Shown piece by piece: positions 1-6,388 of a DNA stretch of 10,013 nt. The stretch spans positions 1 through 10,013 of the forward strand of contig JAVEUJ010000091.1 of the NCBI GenBank assembly GCA_034005635.1, written 5' to 3'. Source of the DNA: JAAZFE01 sp034005635 (GTDB lineage Bacteria > Verrucomicrobiota > Kiritimatiellia > CAIQIC01 > Lenti-01). Each line of letters opens with the position of its first letter. Position 1 is the first letter of the stretch. The position numbers and the translations under genes were made by a program. The notes under the pieces were generated by a model. It ran no database searches. It saw only the letters and a list, made by a program, of their open reading frames with translations, and was not told where the DNA came from.

Positions 1-2
1 GG

Positions 3-1163
3 GGCCGCCGTGTGGTTCACCCCTGCGACATACGGACATTGTTGTTTATTAATGATGTGGTTCAACCTGTTCTGGTGGGGTCGCCGGAATATTCACTTAA
101 GAGCCAATTTGTGGATGCCACGATGGTGGGCACTGGTGCGCGGCTATTCCTGGACTCGGTGGACCAGTGGGAAGGCCAGCTTGATCAGTTAAGCCACCCC
201 AACCCATATTTCAATCGGCGGGCACATGAACGCTTCTGGTGGTCGTATTGTGCCTATATTGGAATTCTGCGTCATTATGATTCCGATGCCGCGTTGAAAT
301 ACGTGGAAGACATGGTGATGCTCCGAAGGGACCATCTGCACCGGTGGCTATGGAATCCTGATTATTTTGCGGGTATCCGTGAGGCCTATGACCCCGGCGG
401 AACGAATATTTATTGGACCCATCCCCGCGAGGCCTTGCTCGCCCTGATCACCATTGCATTTGCGGATAAAATCCCTTACCTGTTGAATTTTACTGGGGAA
501 GTACTTCTCACGGTGACAGATCAAATCATCACGAGCCCAATCATATTCAAGACCCATGTACAGGTCTTATCACCGGCAGAAGTATTGGAAGGCGCGGCCA
601 ACCTGGCACCCAAAGTTAGAGGGGTGAAGGAGTATGCGGGCCGCGTATCTGTTGGCGATGTAGCCCATGCGCACTATACCCTCCATGACGCTTCACCTGT
701 CGGGTCTGCGGAGGCCCTGAGAGAGGCGCTGATGAAGTGGCAGTACTATTTTACGCTTCATACCCGTATGCTCCGGCAGCAGGAGAGCGAAGGGTGTCCA
801 TGGATCGGCGTGTTACTTGAAACACGGCTTCCCATCATGACGGCGATCTATTCTATTTTCACAAGCCGGGAGGCGCAGGCCAACCATGTCGAATCGAGCT
901 CTAAACGGATGCGTCTGATGCTCCAAGAGGCGAAGGGGTGCATTCAATATGGCCATTTAGTGCCTGCTTTTCGAAATGAAATGTATAAGACGACGGACGA
1001 GATCATTCATGGAATTATCAGCGATGAGGAACTCGAACCTGAACTGCAAGACATTGCAGCCCGCATTGCCATGAAGTGGGAAGAGGCAAAGCAAAGCGAC
1101 TGCCCTGGGGATCTAATGGAATGGGATGATTGGTCTCGGGAAATCGGGCTGGCGGTGTGGTAA
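3..1163 (+). CDS. Unrecognised protein, C-terminal part (cut by left edge)
   Basis: The frame is open from the first bases of the window to the TAA at 1161-1163, giving 386 visible residues. A GTG at 12 could start it, but no ribosome site can be judged there and the frame continues to the edge, so I treat the gene as 5'-partial. I do not recognise the family. What can be seen is a soluble-looking protein rich in aromatic residues, with many Trp and Tyr in its first third (for example FWWSYCAYIG), a moderately hydrophobic stretch around REALLALITIAFADKIPYLL, and a more charged, probably helical C-terminal third ending in a Trp. There is no clear signal peptide or membrane anchor in the visible part and no catalytic motif I can name. 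It lies 217 nt upstream of an exported protein on the same strand, so the two may be functionally linked, but nothing proves this. Confidence is high that it is coding and low for any function. Confidence 0.8.
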   Translation, partial: GRRVVHPCDIRTLLFINDVVQPVLVGSPEYSLKSQFVDATMVGTGARLFLDSVDQWEGQLDQLSHPNPYFNRRAHERFWWSYCAYIGILRHYDSDAALKYVEDMVMLRRDHLHRWLWNPDYFAGIREAYDPGGTNIYWTHPREALLALITIAFADKIPYLLNFTGEVLLTVTDQIITSPIIFKTHVQVLSPAEVLEGAANLAPKVRGVKEYAGRVSVGDVAHAHYTLHDASPVGSAEALREALMKWQYYFTLHTRMLRQQESEGCPWIGVLLETRLPIMTAIYSIFTSREAQANHVESSSKRMRLMLQEAKGCIQYGHLVPAFRNEMYKTTDEIIHGIISDEELEPELQDIAARIAMKWEEAKQSDCPGDLMEWDDWSREIGLAVW

Positions 1164-1380
1164 AACACTGCCAGTCGGCAAGGTGAATTGTATAGTCAGA
1201 GAACGAGTTAAAAAGAAGGGGGCAACCCCTGTGCCATTCTCAAGGTGTCGGCACGTATTGTTGCGTGCGCAATGACATGGTTCCGGGTTGGTTATGTGGT
1301 CAACTGAATAAAACATGTGAGGGCTGCAAGATGGCGAGTTTTGGCGGTTTTCAAGTTATTCAACAAAGGGACGGGTGTCT
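1164..1380. other. Intergenic gap with two small inverted repeats
   Basis: This 217-nt gap separates two plus-strand genes. It holds a 5-bp hairpin, AGGGG-GCAA-CCCCT at 1217-1230, about 54 nt after the upstream stop. No T-tract follows, so it is a poor terminator. A second inverted repeat, TTGCG-TG-CGCAA, lies at 1261-1272 and could be a protein-binding site. I could not find a convincing -35/-10 pair. Either gene could be read from a promoter I cannot see. Confidence 0.3.
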
Positions 1381-3438
1381 ATGAAACCAATAATGATGTT
1401 CATTGTAATTATATTGTGCCTACTCGCCCATATTTCTATTGGGTCGCAACCGGTGGGGGTATATACGGTTGGTGTCATGGAAAAACGGGAGGCGTTGACT
1501 GATGCAGAAATTCATGGATATTTTGAGCTAGAAAAATATGCCAAGGATCCGCCGTCAGGTGCCCTAGAAAATCTCAAGCGCGTTTTGCATGGGATGAAGT
1601 TGTTTTTTGACAAAAAAACGACAGTCTACCGCCGTGAGCGGGCCTTTATTCAATCCAGTGTTGTATGGGTGGAGAGTGTTGAAATTTCTCGAACGGAATA
1701 CGAGCAGGCACAACGGGGGACTGATCCATTAGATCACTTTCCCACAGACCGGGATGTATTCATTTATGCACCTGATATGAAAATTCAACTGATCAAGCAT
1801 AAATCATCAGGATTCAAAGGTATCAGTTGTGGCGTATTCGATGATTCATATTCAGATGACCCTTTCTGGCTCTTTGCAGCAGATGGATATGTTGACCACG
1901 TGTACGACAAATATCGCATGGAATCAATGCAGGTCAGCAGCAACAAGATAGTTTTGGGAAAAAGCAATGAGTATGCCGTTGCGGAACTAGTTATCAGCAT
2001 GGACGATGAAGTTATGCAGAATGCCAAGTATTACATTAATAAGGTGTTGGTACGAGAAGTCGTGTTTGGAGATCGCATATCAATTGATGGAGTTAAATTG
2101 CCAAAATCGACGCGCATAGTTCATTACCTTGGGACTGGTTCGATTTCTAAGGACAAAGCAATAAGGGAAGTGACCTATACGCTTATTCCATCAAGTACTC
2201 ATATGGGGGATGTTGCCGAATCTGGTTATCCTTTTCCATATGATGAAGATATCTATTGCGTAGATTACCGGAAAGGTTCTGCGAGAGATGTATTTCTGAC
2301 AACAAATGGGGTTGTTCGCGAATTGAGGCCAGTACAGCCTGTCGATCCCAGCGCAAGCCCAACATCGGGCAAGGGAAACACCCATTATGACAATGTTTAT
2401 AGCAATGAACCTACGCGAGAAGAAAGTAGCGGAATAGTCCCGCCTGATATCAAGAGCACGGACGATGGTAATAGAATAAATCAGCATGCCCAATTGCCCA
2501 CAGATCAACTTTTGAAGCGGGCATATGCCAGCGAACTAGTTGGGACAGGCTCGGCACGTGCCGTATTTCAATACACAAGAGCGAGACACCCCTATAATAT
2601 GTCTGAACTGCTGCAAAAATCTGCTGTTTCCCGGGGGCGAAATCCTTTAGCAGGTGCGGAGCAGGATCAGGCGGTTCGTCTCTTATCGACTTTGACGCGA
2701 CATAAACCGTATCAAAAAGGAGAACTTAAAACATCCATTTTGTATTATGGCTATTCGCAATATGAGCAAACCGCGTCAAGTCGAACACAGTTGAAATCCA
2801 TCTATTCAGATCAAGCTGGCGAGGCTATTCCGTCAAACTGGGGATCATTAGATATGCTACAACCAATCAGCGTATCGTTGTTTAAAGATCAAGTTGAGTG
2901 GGTTAAGCACTCCAAACGTGAACCATGGAGGCAATATCCGCGATCTGCAATGGGTCTTACGCCGCATTTCGAATGGTTTGGCCGTTCACCCTACATTGAA
3001 ACTAGCTATCTACAGCAGACTCACTCATGGACGGTAACAACAAATGTATCAGAAAATATGATTACGTACTTATTCCGTGATGATCAGCGAGGGATCAAGG
3101 GGCGTGAAGTCGGTGTCGTCGCCTCACTGACTGAGCCGGAACAGATTTCAAAAACATGGTATGGGGCGTTCAACGCACCACAGGAGGAACGGGTATATTC
3201 AGACTATATGGCATTAGAAGATGGAACCTATTATCCTCGAAAAACCATAATCCGGAAATGGCTTCAGATTGATGAAAAACCTATTCTTGTAGAAGAAGAG
3301 ACGTACGAGGTCTTGGGTGAAATGATTGAATTCGCTCCGCCGGCTCCCGATGCTCCGTGGTTTGATTGGCACTATTGGGATGACCGCTACAAAGTGAATG
3401 AGCAGAATAGTAAGGGGGATTCTATTAGGGAAGATTGA
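1381..3438 (+). CDS. Exported two-domain protein of unknown function
   Basis: The protein has 685 residues if started at the ATG at 1381. An AAAGGG(AC) ribosome site at about 1365-1372 suits that ATG better than the in-frame GTG at 1375. The N-terminus (MKPIMMFIVIILCLLAHISIGS) is a basic residue plus a hydrophobic core, as in a Sec signal peptide. No proper lipobox cysteine follows, so release into the periplasm or outside is more likely than lipidation. Residues about 25-315 and 376-670 look like two beta-rich domains joined by a polar, Pro/Ser/Asn-rich linker at about 318-375. Both halves contain a matching block: an acidic residue plus Gly, then Pro, Lys and Thr (DGVKLPKST near 236 and DGTYYPRKT near 614), followed by a strand ending in E-x-T-Y. 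This pattern reminds me of LolA-like beta-sheet proteins common in PVC bacteria, where a segment reading 'dG.w.P....' precedes the last strands. That link is a weak inference. No enzyme motif is visible. The gene is more AT-rich than the operon to the right. Confidence 0.85.
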   Translation: MKPIMMFIVIILCLLAHISIGSQPVGVYTVGVMEKREALTDAEIHGYFELEKYAKDPPSGALENLKRVLHGMKLFFDKKTTVYRRERAFIQSSVVWVESVEISRTEYEQAQRGTDPLDHFPTDRDVFIYAPDMKIQLIKHKSSGFKGISCGVFDDSYSDDPFWLFAADGYVDHVYDKYRMESMQVSSNKIVLGKSNEYAVAELVISMDDEVMQNAKYYINKVLVREVVFGDRISIDGVKLPKSTRIVHYLGTGSISKDKAIREVTYTLIPSSTHMGDVAESGYPFPYDEDIYCVDYRKGSARDVFLTTNGVVRELRPVQPVDPSASPTSGKGNTHYDNVYSNEPTREESSGIVPPDIKSTDDGNRINQHAQLPTDQLLKRAYASELVGTGSARAVFQYTRARHPYNMSELLQKSAVSRGRNPLAGAEQDQAVRLLSTLTRHKPYQKGELKTSILYYGYSQYEQTASSRTQLKSIYSDQAGEAIPSNWGSLDMLQPISVSLFKDQVEWVKHSKREPWRQYPRSAMGLTPHFEWFGRSPYIETSYLQQTHSWTVTTNVSENMITYLFRDDQRGIKGREVGVVASLTEPEQISKTWYGAFNAPQEERVYSDYMALEDGTYYPRKTIIRKWLQIDEKPILVEEETYEVLGEMIEFAPPAPDAPWFDWHYWDDRYKVNEQNSKGDSIRED

Positions 3439-3459
3439 TTGAAGGGGGGCTCAATATTC

Positions 3460-3480
3460 AACTGGGACTATCCAGTTTTC
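3460..3480 (+). terminator. Possible weak intrinsic terminator
   Basis: A 6-bp stem AACTGG / CCAGTT (3460-3465 and 3472-3477) with loop GACTAT overlaps a run of four T (3476-3479), starting 21 nt after the stop of the exported-protein gene. Its position fits termination of that transcript. The stem is short and has only three G-C pairs, so it may be weak or accidental. Confidence 0.35.
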
Positions 3481-3660
3481 GGAGAAACTACGAAAATCGC
3501 GAATGGCGCGAAATGGGGGGAGGGGGAACCAGTGTTTCACGCCAAGACGCCAAGGCGTCAAGGGGGGAAAGGGTGAAGCTGGGGATTGGATTTGGAACTC
3601 ATGAAAAAAAGGTTGGAGGGGGGAGTGGTTAATGGGAAGTTGGGAGCGGTGAACAGTCAT
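3480..3660 (+). repeat. Long direct repeat, copy A
   Basis: This segment matches 4749-4917 in the same order and orientation. It begins CGGAGAAACTACGAAAA, continues with a GGCGCGAAATGGGGGGAGGGG block, a TTTCACGCCAAG box, a CAAGGGGGGAAAGGGTGAA block and a TTTGGAACTC box, and ends near GTGAACAG. Relative to copy B it carries an extra 9-nt unit in the CACGCCAAG box (an imperfect internal duplication) and lacks one AACTCAAG unit. It also has roughly 15 extra nt before the final box. The match was aligned by eye, so the ends are approximate. Confidence 0.75.
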
Positions 3661-3718
3661 TTTTACACTGATGGCGCGGATAAGGATGGAGATGCCCAGT
3701 TGCGTCTGTTATCCCGAC

Positions 3719-3747
3719 TTGTCCACCGTAGCCTTGGCGAAGGTTGG
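3719..3747 (-). repeat. Inverted copy of the 51-bp repeat core
   Basis: Read on the minus strand, this segment gives CCAACCTTCGCCAAGGCTAC followed by GGTGGACAA. It matches the core of the direct copies with about three differences. It continues into another motif of the dispersed type, around GGTTCGACTACGCTCACCAT at 3808-3827. Confidence 0.65.
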
Positions 3748-3851
3748 AGCCTGTCGAGGGATCTCCGCGACGTTCCGCAGGGTGGCCGTTGGGATTGGGC
3801 CGAGATGGTTCGACTACGCTCACCATGACTGGAAGGGGGGGGGAGGCGGGA

Positions 3852-3877
3852 ATGAATCTGAACTCAAGCACTCATGA
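3852..3877 (+). repeat. ATGAATCTGAACTCAAG box, copy 1
   Basis: The segment begins ATGAATCTGAACTCAAG and recurs at 4096-4121 with few differences. A partial form (GAACTCAAGAACTCATGAA) lies at 4862-4880 inside long repeat copy B. Confidence 0.6.
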
Positions 3878-3896
3878 ACAGCCGGAAAAGTCAGAC

Positions 3897-3922
3897 TCAC
3901 GCCAAGACGCCAAGGCGCCAAG
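3897..3922 (+). repeat. CACGCCAAGACGCCAAGG box, third copy
   Basis: The box TCACGCCAAGACGCCAAGGC here matches the one at 3537-3559 inside long repeat copy A, and a shortened form at 4805-4822 in copy B. Here it stands outside the long repeat, so the boxes move or are copied independently. A tandem pair of GAATGGACACG-like decamers follows at about 3959-3980. Confidence 0.65.
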
Positions 3923-4015
3923 AGGGCGGGGAGACAAAGAAGATCTGGAACAACCACAGATGGACACGAATGGACACGGCGCGGCATCGCCGCAACCAAA
4001 GAAGAGAAGACCACC

Positions 4016-4066
4016 ACGGATTACACCCACCTTCGCCAAGGCTACGGCGGGCAAGCAAGATTTCAC
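4016..4066 (+). repeat. 51-bp perfect dispersed repeat, copy 1
   Basis: The 51 bases here are identical to 4676-4726. The core reads CACCTTCGCCAAGGCTACGG, followed by CGGGCAAGCAAGATTTCAC. Within it, CGCC and GGCG can pair around an 8-nt loop. This core belongs to a type of short dispersed sequence I associate with environmental genomes; its translation gives spurious FAKATAGK-like peptides. No function is known to me. Confidence 0.85.
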
Positions 4067-4095
4067 AGATTGAGAAAAGGAGGACAAAGAGGAAA

Positions 4096-4121
4096 ATGAA
4101 TCTGAACTCAAGAACTCAGGA
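4096..4121 (+). repeat. ATGAATCTGAACTCAAG box, copy 2
   Basis: Matches the box at 3852 and, read in reverse complement, the segment 5094-5119, with only two differences over 26 bases in the latter comparison. It lies between the two copies of the 51-bp repeat. Confidence 0.65.
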
Positions 4122-4163
4122 GAGAATAACGATGAAGATAAACTACGAAAAGGAGACGACTTT

Positions 4164-4190
4164 CCTGTAGGTGCGCCCGCTGGGCGCGCC
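4164..4190 (+). repeat. CCTGTAG-GC-rich hairpin unit, copy 1
   Basis: A 27-bp unit, CCTGTA then GGTGCGCCC-GCT-GGGCGCGCC, forms a 9-bp stem (4170-4178 with 4182-4190) around a 3-nt loop, allowing one G-U pair. It recurs at 4379-4405 with one base changed. It resembles a REP-like element more than a terminator because no T-tract follows. Confidence 0.7.
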
Positions 4191-4282
4191 TGATTGGGAA
4201 AGCGGCGAACAGCCGAAGAGTTCAACTACAAATCACTCGCTTGCCCGCCCGTGGTGGGAATTTTACGAATAAGGTTTCTGGA

Positions 4283-4457
4283 GGGACAGGCTCCGTCCTG
4301 CCCGGGATCGGGAGTGAAACAGACGGAAAAGCCGCGCTCAACGAGCGCAGCTACAGGACGAACAGGGCGACGGCTTTACCTGTAGGTGCGCCCGCTGGGT
4401 GCGCCGAGCAGAAGAAGCCGTGCAACAGAACTGGAAGATGCGCGGACCGGGAGGTCC
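4283..4457 (+). repeat. Cluster of REP-like inverted repeats
   Basis: Several hairpins follow one another. GGGACAGG at 4283-4290 pairs with CCTGCCC at 4297-4303 with one bulged base. AAAGCCG at 4328-4334 pairs with CGGCTTT at 4371-4377 and encloses an inner perfect hairpin GCGCTC-AAC-GAGCGC (4334-4348). The repeated 27-bp hairpin unit comes next (4379-4405), then GGACC-GGGA-GGTCC at 4444-4457. A further small one, TCCGC-CGTG-GCGGA, is at 4619-4632. None is followed by a T-run, so they do not look like standard terminators. Confidence 0.55.
4379..4405 (+). repeat. CCTGTAG-GC-rich hairpin unit, copy 2
   Basis: Second copy of the hairpin unit. The single change (C to T at 4400) still allows G-U pairing in the 9-bp stem (4385-4393 with 4397-4405). 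Both copies follow a CTTT or CTTTA stretch. Confidence 0.7.
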
Positions 4458-4675
4458 ACGCTACGAGAGCCACGTTTTTCCCCCGCTGTCCTTCATCATT
4501 TTTAATCCTGTAACATCTTGTTAAAAAGTGAGTTATGGAGATGGTAACATGAGAATCGCGTTTAAAATGCACGGTTTGGAGGGATTGTAGTACGAATGGT
4601 TCACGGAAGGGCTACCTGTCCGCCGTGGCGGACCCTCCGTGCGGGATAGGGAGCGAAAAAACCAGAGAAGAAGCT

Positions 4676-4726
4676 ACGGATTACACCCACCTTCGCCAAG
4701 GCTACGGCGGGCAAGCAAGATTTCAC
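4676..4726 (+). repeat. 51-bp perfect dispersed repeat, copy 2
   Basis: Exact copy of 4016-4066, placed 660 bp downstream in the same orientation. In both copies an ATTACACC stretch precedes the core, and an imperfect GAGAAAAGG follows after the identity ends, so the similarity extends weakly to about 4740. The absence of differences over 51 bases suggests recent copying or gene conversion. Confidence 0.85.
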
Positions 4727-4748
4727 GAATGGAGAAAAGGGGGGGAGT

Positions 4749-4917
4749 CGGAGAAACTACGAAAACCGCGAAAGGCGCGAAATGGGGGGAGGGGAAAATA
4801 GCGTTTCACGCCAAGGCGTCAAGGGGGGAAAGGGTGAAACTGGGGGGGGTGAGTGAATTTGGAACTCAAGAACTCATGAAAGAACGGTGGGGGGGAGGGA
4901 GTGGTGAACAGCCATGT
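4749..4917 (+). repeat. Long direct repeat, copy B
   Basis: Second copy of the unit at 3480-3660, about 1.27 kb downstream. The first 46 bases differ from copy A at only about two positions (AAAACC versus AAAATC, and GAAAGG versus GAATGG). Further on, the copies differ by gain or loss of short internal units: a single CACGCCAAG box here, but a doubled AACTCAAG / AACTCATG box. The pattern suggests slippage within a composite repeat more than random substitution. It carries no gene. Confidence 0.75.
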
Positions 4918-4930
4918 TTACCTCAGAGAT

Positions 4931-4973
4931 CACCCACCTTCGCCAAGGCTTCGGCGGGCAAGCAGAGTTTCAC
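4931..4973 (+). repeat. Diverged copy of the 51-bp repeat
   Basis: The 43 bases starting CACCCACCTTCGCCAAGGCT match 4024-4066 with about four differences (for example TTCGG for TACGG, and GCAGAG for GCAAGA). It is directly oriented and lies just after long repeat copy B. Confidence 0.75.
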
Positions 4974-5093
4974 AGAGAGGGGATTTTGAGATTGTCTCCC
5001 CTGACCCCCAGCGCGCTTTCCTATTTTCTTGGGTTTCCTGGTTTCCTGATAAGTCTTCCGGCTGCTATCCCTTCTTTCCCTCCCTTTGCTCTT

Positions 5094-5119
5094 TCCTGAG
5101 TTCCTGAGTTCTGATTCAT
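5094..5119 (-). repeat. Inverted copy of the ATGAATC(T/A)GAACTC box
   Basis: On the minus strand this reads ATGAATCAGAACTCAGGAAC and then TCAGGA. It differs from 4096-4121 at two of 26 positions. It sits in the C/T-rich right flank of the repeat region, next to a tandem GGTTTCCT pair at 5032-5048, in line with that flank being an inverted cluster. Confidence 0.65.
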
Positions 5120-5187
5120 CCCTCGGCCGTTATTCCCGTGGCGTCTTGGGAGACGGCTGTTGGGCTGCGGCACTGTATTCTGCCTTC

Positions 5188-5214
5188 TTGAACCGAGAAT
5201 GGGGCGTATATGAT
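5188..5214 (+). promoter_or_regulatory. Candidate sigma70-type promoter for the aro operon
   Basis: TTGAAC at 5188-5193 (four of six consensus bases) and TATGAT at 5209-5214 (five of six) are separated by only 15 nt, shorter than the preferred 17. An alternative -35, TTCTTG at 5185-5190, would give 18 nt. The pair lies about 110 nt upstream of the aroF start, leaving a leader of about 105 nt. It is a plausible but unproven promoter; the -10 is the more convincing half. Confidence 0.3.
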
Positions 5215-5326
5215 CAAGTTAATCGTTTTTGAATTGGCCAAGGGGGAGGGGGCGGGGTAGTGTCAGGGCTTCACATGACGCCGGTGTGTGGCCGGGCGCT
5301 AACCAATCGACGAACGGAAGACAGCT

Positions 5327-6364
5327 ATGATTGTGGTGATGGAAAAGGGTGCCGGGCCCAACCAGGTTCAGGCGATTGAAGCGGCGGTAGCCGAATGGGG
5401 GCTTAGGGCCCATGTGAGTCATGGGGAGGAGCGGACGATCATTGGGTTGATCGGGGATGAATCCAATGTCAACGGGCCGGCGTTGGAGATGATGGCGGGG
5501 GTGGAAAAGGTTATGCCGGTCTTGAAGCCCTATAAGCGGGCCAGTCTGGAATTTCATACGGAGCGGACCGTGGTCAAGATTCCGCCTGCCCGTCATGGGG
5601 ATAAGGGGTTGACGATTGGGGGGACGGGGGTGGTGGTGATGGCGGGGCCGTGCGCGGTGGAAAGCCGCGAGATGATCTTGTCCCTGAGCGCCTTTTTGAA
5701 GGGGGCGGGGGCGCACCTGTTGCGGGGCGGGGCCTTTAAGCCGCGGACATCACCGTATGCCTTCCAGGGCCTGGGGGTGGAGGGATTGCGTTATCTGGCT
5801 GAGGAACGTTCGGTGGTGGGGCTGCCGATCATTACCGAAGTCATGGATACCCGCGACGTCGAGATGGTGGCGGAATTTGCTGATATTATCCAAGTGGGCG
5901 CGCGCAATATGCAGAATTTCAACCTGCTGAAAGTGCTGGGGCGCTGCAATCGGCCGGTGATGCTCAAGCGCGGGCTGGCGAGCACGTTGGAAGAGTTCTT
6001 GATGAGCGCGGAATATGTGATCAACGCGGGCAACGAGGATATTATTTTGTGCGAGCGGGGCATTCGAACCTTTGAACCCTTTACCCGCAACACGTTGGAT
6101 TTGAGCGCGGTGCCGGTATTGAAGCGCGAGAGCCATCTGCCGGTGGTGGTGGACCCCAGCCATGGGACTGGCCACTGGGATTTGGTGGCGTCGATGGCCA
6201 AAGCCGCCGTGGCGGCTGGGGCCGATGGACTGCTGCTGGAGGTGCATCCGGACCCGGCTCAGGCGATCTCGGATGGGCCGCAATCGCTGACGCCCAAACG
6301 ATTCAAGGCACTGATGGGCGAGTTGGAACTGGTGGCGCGGGCCGTAGGGCGCAACCTGCATTAG
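5327..6364 (+). CDS. aroF: 3-deoxy-7-phosphoheptulonate (DAHP) synthase with N-terminal regulatory domain
   Basis: This cytosolic enzyme condenses phosphoenolpyruvate and erythrose 4-phosphate to DAHP, the first step of the shikimate pathway. The 345 residues match the layout of the Thermotoga-type AroI-beta enzyme. A small ferredoxin-like (ACT-like) domain fills about residues 1-75, and the TIM barrel follows. The barrel shows AGPCAVES with Cys109, the LRGGAFKPRTSPYAFQG signature near 130-150, QVGARNMQNF, LKRG, ILCERGIRTFE, VDPSHGTGH with His279, LLEVHP with Glu305, and SDG with Asp316. Cys109, His279, Glu305 and Asp316 stand at a constant offset of 7 from the metal ligands I recall for the Thermotoga enzyme. 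In that family the N-terminal domain mediates feedback inhibition by tyrosine or phenylalanine, so the same is likely here. The ATG at 5327 has a good GGAAG site 6 nt upstream. It is the first gene of the operon; tyrA follows after 24 nt. Confidence 0.96.
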   Translation: MIVVMEKGAGPNQVQAIEAAVAEWGLRAHVSHGEERTIIGLIGDESNVNGPALEMMAGVEKVMPVLKPYKRASLEFHTERTVVKIPPARHGDKGLTIGGTGVVVMAGPCAVESREMILSLSAFLKGAGAHLLRGGAFKPRTSPYAFQGLGVEGLRYLAEERSVVGLPIITEVMDTRDVEMVAEFADIIQVGARNMQNFNLLKVLGRCNRPVMLKRGLASTLEEFLMSAEYVINAGNEDIILCERGIRTFEPFTRNTLDLSAVPVLKRESHLPVVVDPSHGTGHWDLVASMAKAAVAAGADGLLLEVHPDPAQAISDGPQSLTPKRFKALMGELELVARAVGRNLH

Positions 6365-6388
6365 CCCGCCGAACAAGGAAGACAGCAC

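Larger units (their letters stand above)
3439..5326. other. Gene-free, repeat-rich intergenic region
   Basis: This stretch of nearly 1.9 kb has no open frame with a plausible ribosome site and a recognisable protein. Short frames occur, but their translations repeat the same fragments (such as FAKATAGK or PSPRLRRASK) because they run over copies of the same DNA repeat in different frames. The left half of the plus strand is dominated by G- and A-rich tracts. The segment from about 4990 to 5120 is C- and T-rich, consistent with repeats placed in the opposite orientation. Individual repeats are listed separately. The last ~200 nt before 5327 form the leader of the aro operon. Confidence 0.8.

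Noticed and set aside
1217..1230. Hairpin AGGGG-GCAA-CCCCT as terminator of the first gene
   Set aside because: No T-tract follows and the stem is only 5 bp, so it is noted in the gap entry but not called a terminator.
4549..4590. Thirteen-codon frame after a purine-rich GGAGATGG
   Set aside because: Too short, no conserved content, and embedded in dispersed-repeat DNA; likely chance.
3537..4822. CACGCCAAG boxes considered as a CRISPR array
   Set aside because: The copies are irregularly spaced, differ in length and are not separated by unique spacers of uniform size; no cas gene is present.
3435..5107. Many open frames of 60-120 codons on both strands in the repeat-rich gap
   Set aside because: Their translations repeat the same fragments (FAKATAGK, PSPRLRRASK, SRQDAKA) in different frames because they cross DNA repeats. 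None has a recognisable domain or a convincing start.
3439..5326. Insertion sequence or transposon remnant
   Set aside because: No transposase fragment, no pair of matching terminal inverted repeats bounding a unit, and no target duplication could be identified.
5219..5716. Minus-strand open frame of 165 codons opposite the aroF start
   Set aside because: It is a Pro/Arg/His-rich shadow of the GC-rich aroF gene, whose protein family is certain on the plus strand.
5750..6388. Minus-strand open frame of 212 codons opposite aroF
   Set aside because: Antisense shadow: low-complexity His/Gln/Arg-rich translation, and the plus strand carries all DAHP synthase metal ligands.
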